Assembly: GCA_008933675.1 (NCBI GenBank)
Contig: WBUO01000010.1
Location: forward strand, 1-44,102
Direction: 5' to 3'
DNA length: 44,102 bases
DNA from: Dechloromonas sp.
Lineage (GTDB): Bacteria; Pseudomonadota; Gammaproteobacteria; Burkholderiales; Rhodocyclaceae
In this document: one piece after another, positions 43,022 through 44,102 of the stretch
Layout of the letters: each line of letters starts with the position of its first letter
How positions within the stretch are numbered: the first letter of the stretch is position 1
Position numbers and translations under genes: made by a program
The notes under the pieces: generated by a model
Databases searched by the model: none
Seen by the model: only the letters and a program-made list of their open reading frames with translations
What the model was told of the DNA's origin: nothing

Positions 43022-43052
43022 ATTAGAAACCCTTGAGTAGCTACAGAGTCAA
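43022..43052 (-). promoter_or_regulatory. CadR/MerR-type promoter of cadA with 19-bp spacer and operator dyad
   Basis: Read on the minus strand: -35 TTGACT (43052-43047), spacer of exactly 19 bp, -10 TCTAAT (43027-43022). The overlong spacer contains a dyad centred on GTAGCTAC (43037-43044). This is the design of promoters that MerR-family activators such as CadR, PbrR and ZntR untwist when metal is bound. It lies 22 bp before the cadA start. Confidence 0.85.
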
Positions 43053-43089
43053 GTGATTACAATAAAGGAAAATAGACGGAGTCGAAGCA

Positions 43090-43437
43090 ATGCTTGAGTT
43101 CATCAAAGTTTTGGGATTGTTTGCCATAACGGCGATGGCCGAGATTCTCGGTTGTTACCTGCCGTGGCTGGTGCTGACCCAGCAGCGTTCACCTTGGCTC
43201 TTGATCCCCGCCGCCGTTTCCTTGGGGCTGTTTGCCTGGCTGCTGACCTTACATCCAGGGGCCGCCGGGCGAATCTACGCAGCCTATGGGGGTGTCTACG
43301 TGGTGATTGCGCTGACTTGGCTGTGGCGGATCGATGGCGTTGTGCCGACTCGATGGGATCTTGTAGGCAGTGCGGTATCACTGGCCGGTATGGCGATCAT
43401 CATGCTCCAACCGGCCCGGTTGAACCTCAGGAGGTGA
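43090..43437 (+). CDS. ynfA: YnfA/UPF0060 family small membrane protein
   Basis: 115 residues with four hydrophobic segments. The family pattern is clear: [13 protein letters not shown] near residue 19, then [53 protein letters not shown]. YnfA-like proteins resemble SMR transporters and have been linked to drug or ion export; the substrate here is unknown. The gene sits directly before cadR (2 bp between them), so both are made from one divergent transcript, and it is probably metal-regulated. Confidence 0.88.
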   Translation: MLEFIKVLGLFAITAMAEILGCYLPWLVLTQQRSPWLLIPAAVSLGLFAWLLTLHPGAAGRIYAAYGGVYVVIALTWLWRIDGVVPTRWDLVGSAVSLAGMAIIMLQPARLNLRR

Positions 43438-43439
43438 AG

Positions 43440-43928
43440 ATGAAAATCGGCGAACTGGCCCGCCTTACAGGGACGAATGTGGAAACGATCCGCTATTACG
43501 AGCGTGATGGGCTGTTGCCAATACCTGCCCGTAGCGATGGCAACTACCGCATCTATGGGGATGCCCATGTTCAGCGACTGTCTTTTATTCGGCGCTGTCG
43601 TAGTTTGGATATGACGCTGGAAGAGATTCGGGTCTTGCAGCACTTCAAGGAGTCGCCACAGGAGAACTGCGCGGATGTGAATCGCCTGCTTGACCTGCAC
43701 ATTGGGCACGTTGCTCAACGAATGCAAGAACTCCAAGAACTGGAGATGCAATTAAAAGACCTACGTGAGCGGTGTGGCGAGACGCGGGATGCAGCCCATT
43801 GCGGAATTCTTGAAGGATTATCTCAAGCGATTGTGCCTAGTGGCAAGACGGCATCCCACGTTCAGGGAACGCATTGGCATGCAGCAAACCCCAACTCGGC
43901 GAAGGGCATTCAAGGCAATCAAGTTTGA
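43440..43928 (+). CDS. cadR: CadR/PbrR-type MerR-family metal-responsive regulator
   Basis: 162 residues from ATG 43440, preceded by AGGAGGTGAAG; the longer open frame upstream overlaps ynfA. The N-terminal winged helix is MKIGELARLTGTNVETIRYY followed by ERDGLLP. A long dimerisation helix (LHIGHVAQRMQELQELEMQL) follows. The metal-site cysteines are C78-like in ENCADVNRLLD, ERCGETRD, and DAAHCGILEGL. This arrangement is typical of regulators that sense Cd(II)/Pb(II). The His-containing tail (THWHAANPN) may bind extra metal, as in Pseudomonas CadR. It controls the divergent cadA promoter. Confidence 0.92.
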   Translation: MKIGELARLTGTNVETIRYYERDGLLPIPARSDGNYRIYGDAHVQRLSFIRRCRSLDMTLEEIRVLQHFKESPQENCADVNRLLDLHIGHVAQRMQELQELEMQLKDLRERCGETRDAAHCGILEGLSQAIVPSGKTASHVQGTHWHAANPNSAKGIQGNQV

Positions 43929-43977
43929 TGACATTGGTTAGCGTATGATTTATTCCGTTATCTGTGATTTTCCTTGA

Positions 43978-44102
43978 GCGTGTAAGAATTTTTGTGTAAA
44001 CGGTCACCCGGCAGGAAACTGCCACATTGCCAGGAGCGATGATGACCGTAGGAAAGAAAGCAGTACCCAAGGAGTTACTGGACAGCCTGTTGGCTGACTA
44101 CC
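43978..44102 (+). mobile_element. Left end of an IS256-type insertion sequence (continues past the window)
   Basis: An AT-rich terminal-repeat-like stretch (TGTAAGAATTTTTGTGTAAA, from about 43981) is followed closely by a ribosome site and the start of a transposase-like reading frame. The layout of a short leader and then the transposase fits IS256-family elements. The exact end and the target duplication cannot be set without the right end. Confidence 0.5.
44039..44102 (+). CDS. N-terminus of an IS256-family transposase, cut by window edge
   Basis: 21 codons, MMTVGKKAVPKELLDSLLAD and on. CAGGAG (44031-44036) precedes the two adjacent ATGs, of which 44042 has the better spacing. The start resembles mutator-type (IS256) transposases, whose DDE core would follow outside the window. 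Only the extreme N-terminus is visible, so the family call rests on this short match and on the terminal-repeat-like sequence upstream. Confidence 0.55.
   Translation, partial: MMTVGKKAVPKELLDSLLADY

Noticed and set aside
1-44102. CRISPR arrays, rRNA or tRNA genes
   Set aside because: I looked for regularly spaced direct repeats, T-loop-like motifs and rRNA text and found none that could be supported.

Overview
The window looks like a mosaic genomic island, or several adjoining islands, from a betaproteobacterium, most likely of the Rhodocyclales (Dechloromonas/Azonexus type). The basis is a CopK homologue, a cus operon carrying DUF411, CusF and c-type cytochrome genes, small conserved betaproteobacterial proteins, and GC-rich genes with Shine-Dalgarno starts. 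The lineage is an inference from gene content.

Layout. (1) 1-1800: the edge of a chromosomal-looking region, with an M15 peptidoglycan peptidase running off the left end and a membrane-anchored unknown protein. (2) 1800-8540: an integration module of two overlapping, very large tyrosine-recombinase-like genes (718 and about 980 aa) and an unrecognised third gene. It resembles multi-integrase islands (GInt or RIT type). (3) 8540-23335: a copper/silver resistance block. It holds a two-component system (CopR/CusS type), two cytochromes c, CopG (DUF411), CusF, the CusCBA efflux pump (HME4 class), small periplasmic proteins, an unusual His-rich FlgB-like protein coupled to an HD-GYP phosphodiesterase, CopK and a CzcE-like protein. 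Three matching 18-bp dyads (GATTAC-N6-GTAATC type) mark the presumed CopR regulon. (4) 23760-28340: four overlapping minus-strand genes: a D12 adenine-N6 DNA methyltransferase, a membrane protein with a PLD-like domain, a GHMP kinase resembling beta-RFAP synthase, and a fusion of a HAM1/RdgB-like NTP pyrophosphatase, an NMP-kinase-like P-loop domain and a winged helix. I recognise no described system with this set, and it is the best candidate here for a new DNA-modification or defence system. (5) 28340-33830: scrambled accessory DNA with a decayed recombinase, an orphan HicB-like antitoxin, an IHF-beta paralogue with a C-terminal extension, an XRE-like protein, tiny membrane proteins and a 5'-truncated umuC. 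(6) 33830-43930: a Zn/Cd/Pb-type block with a czc-like RND operon (czcI, czcC, a periplasmic protein, czcB, czcA and a small His-rich protein) downstream of a CadA-type P-ATPase. A divergent ynfA-cadR pair lies opposite, and a MerR-type promoter with a 19-bp spacer sits between them. (7) From about 43975: the left end of an IS256-type element whose transposase runs off the window.

How it works together. Periplasmic Cu/Ag would be sensed by the CusS-like kinase. CopR would then turn on the cytochrome/CopG/CusF/CusCBA genes and, from a third box, the CzcE-like protein and probably CopK. CadR would derepress CadA (cytoplasm to periplasm), and the CzcCBA-like pump would carry the ions across the outer membrane. 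Functions come from motifs read by eye; no database search was possible.
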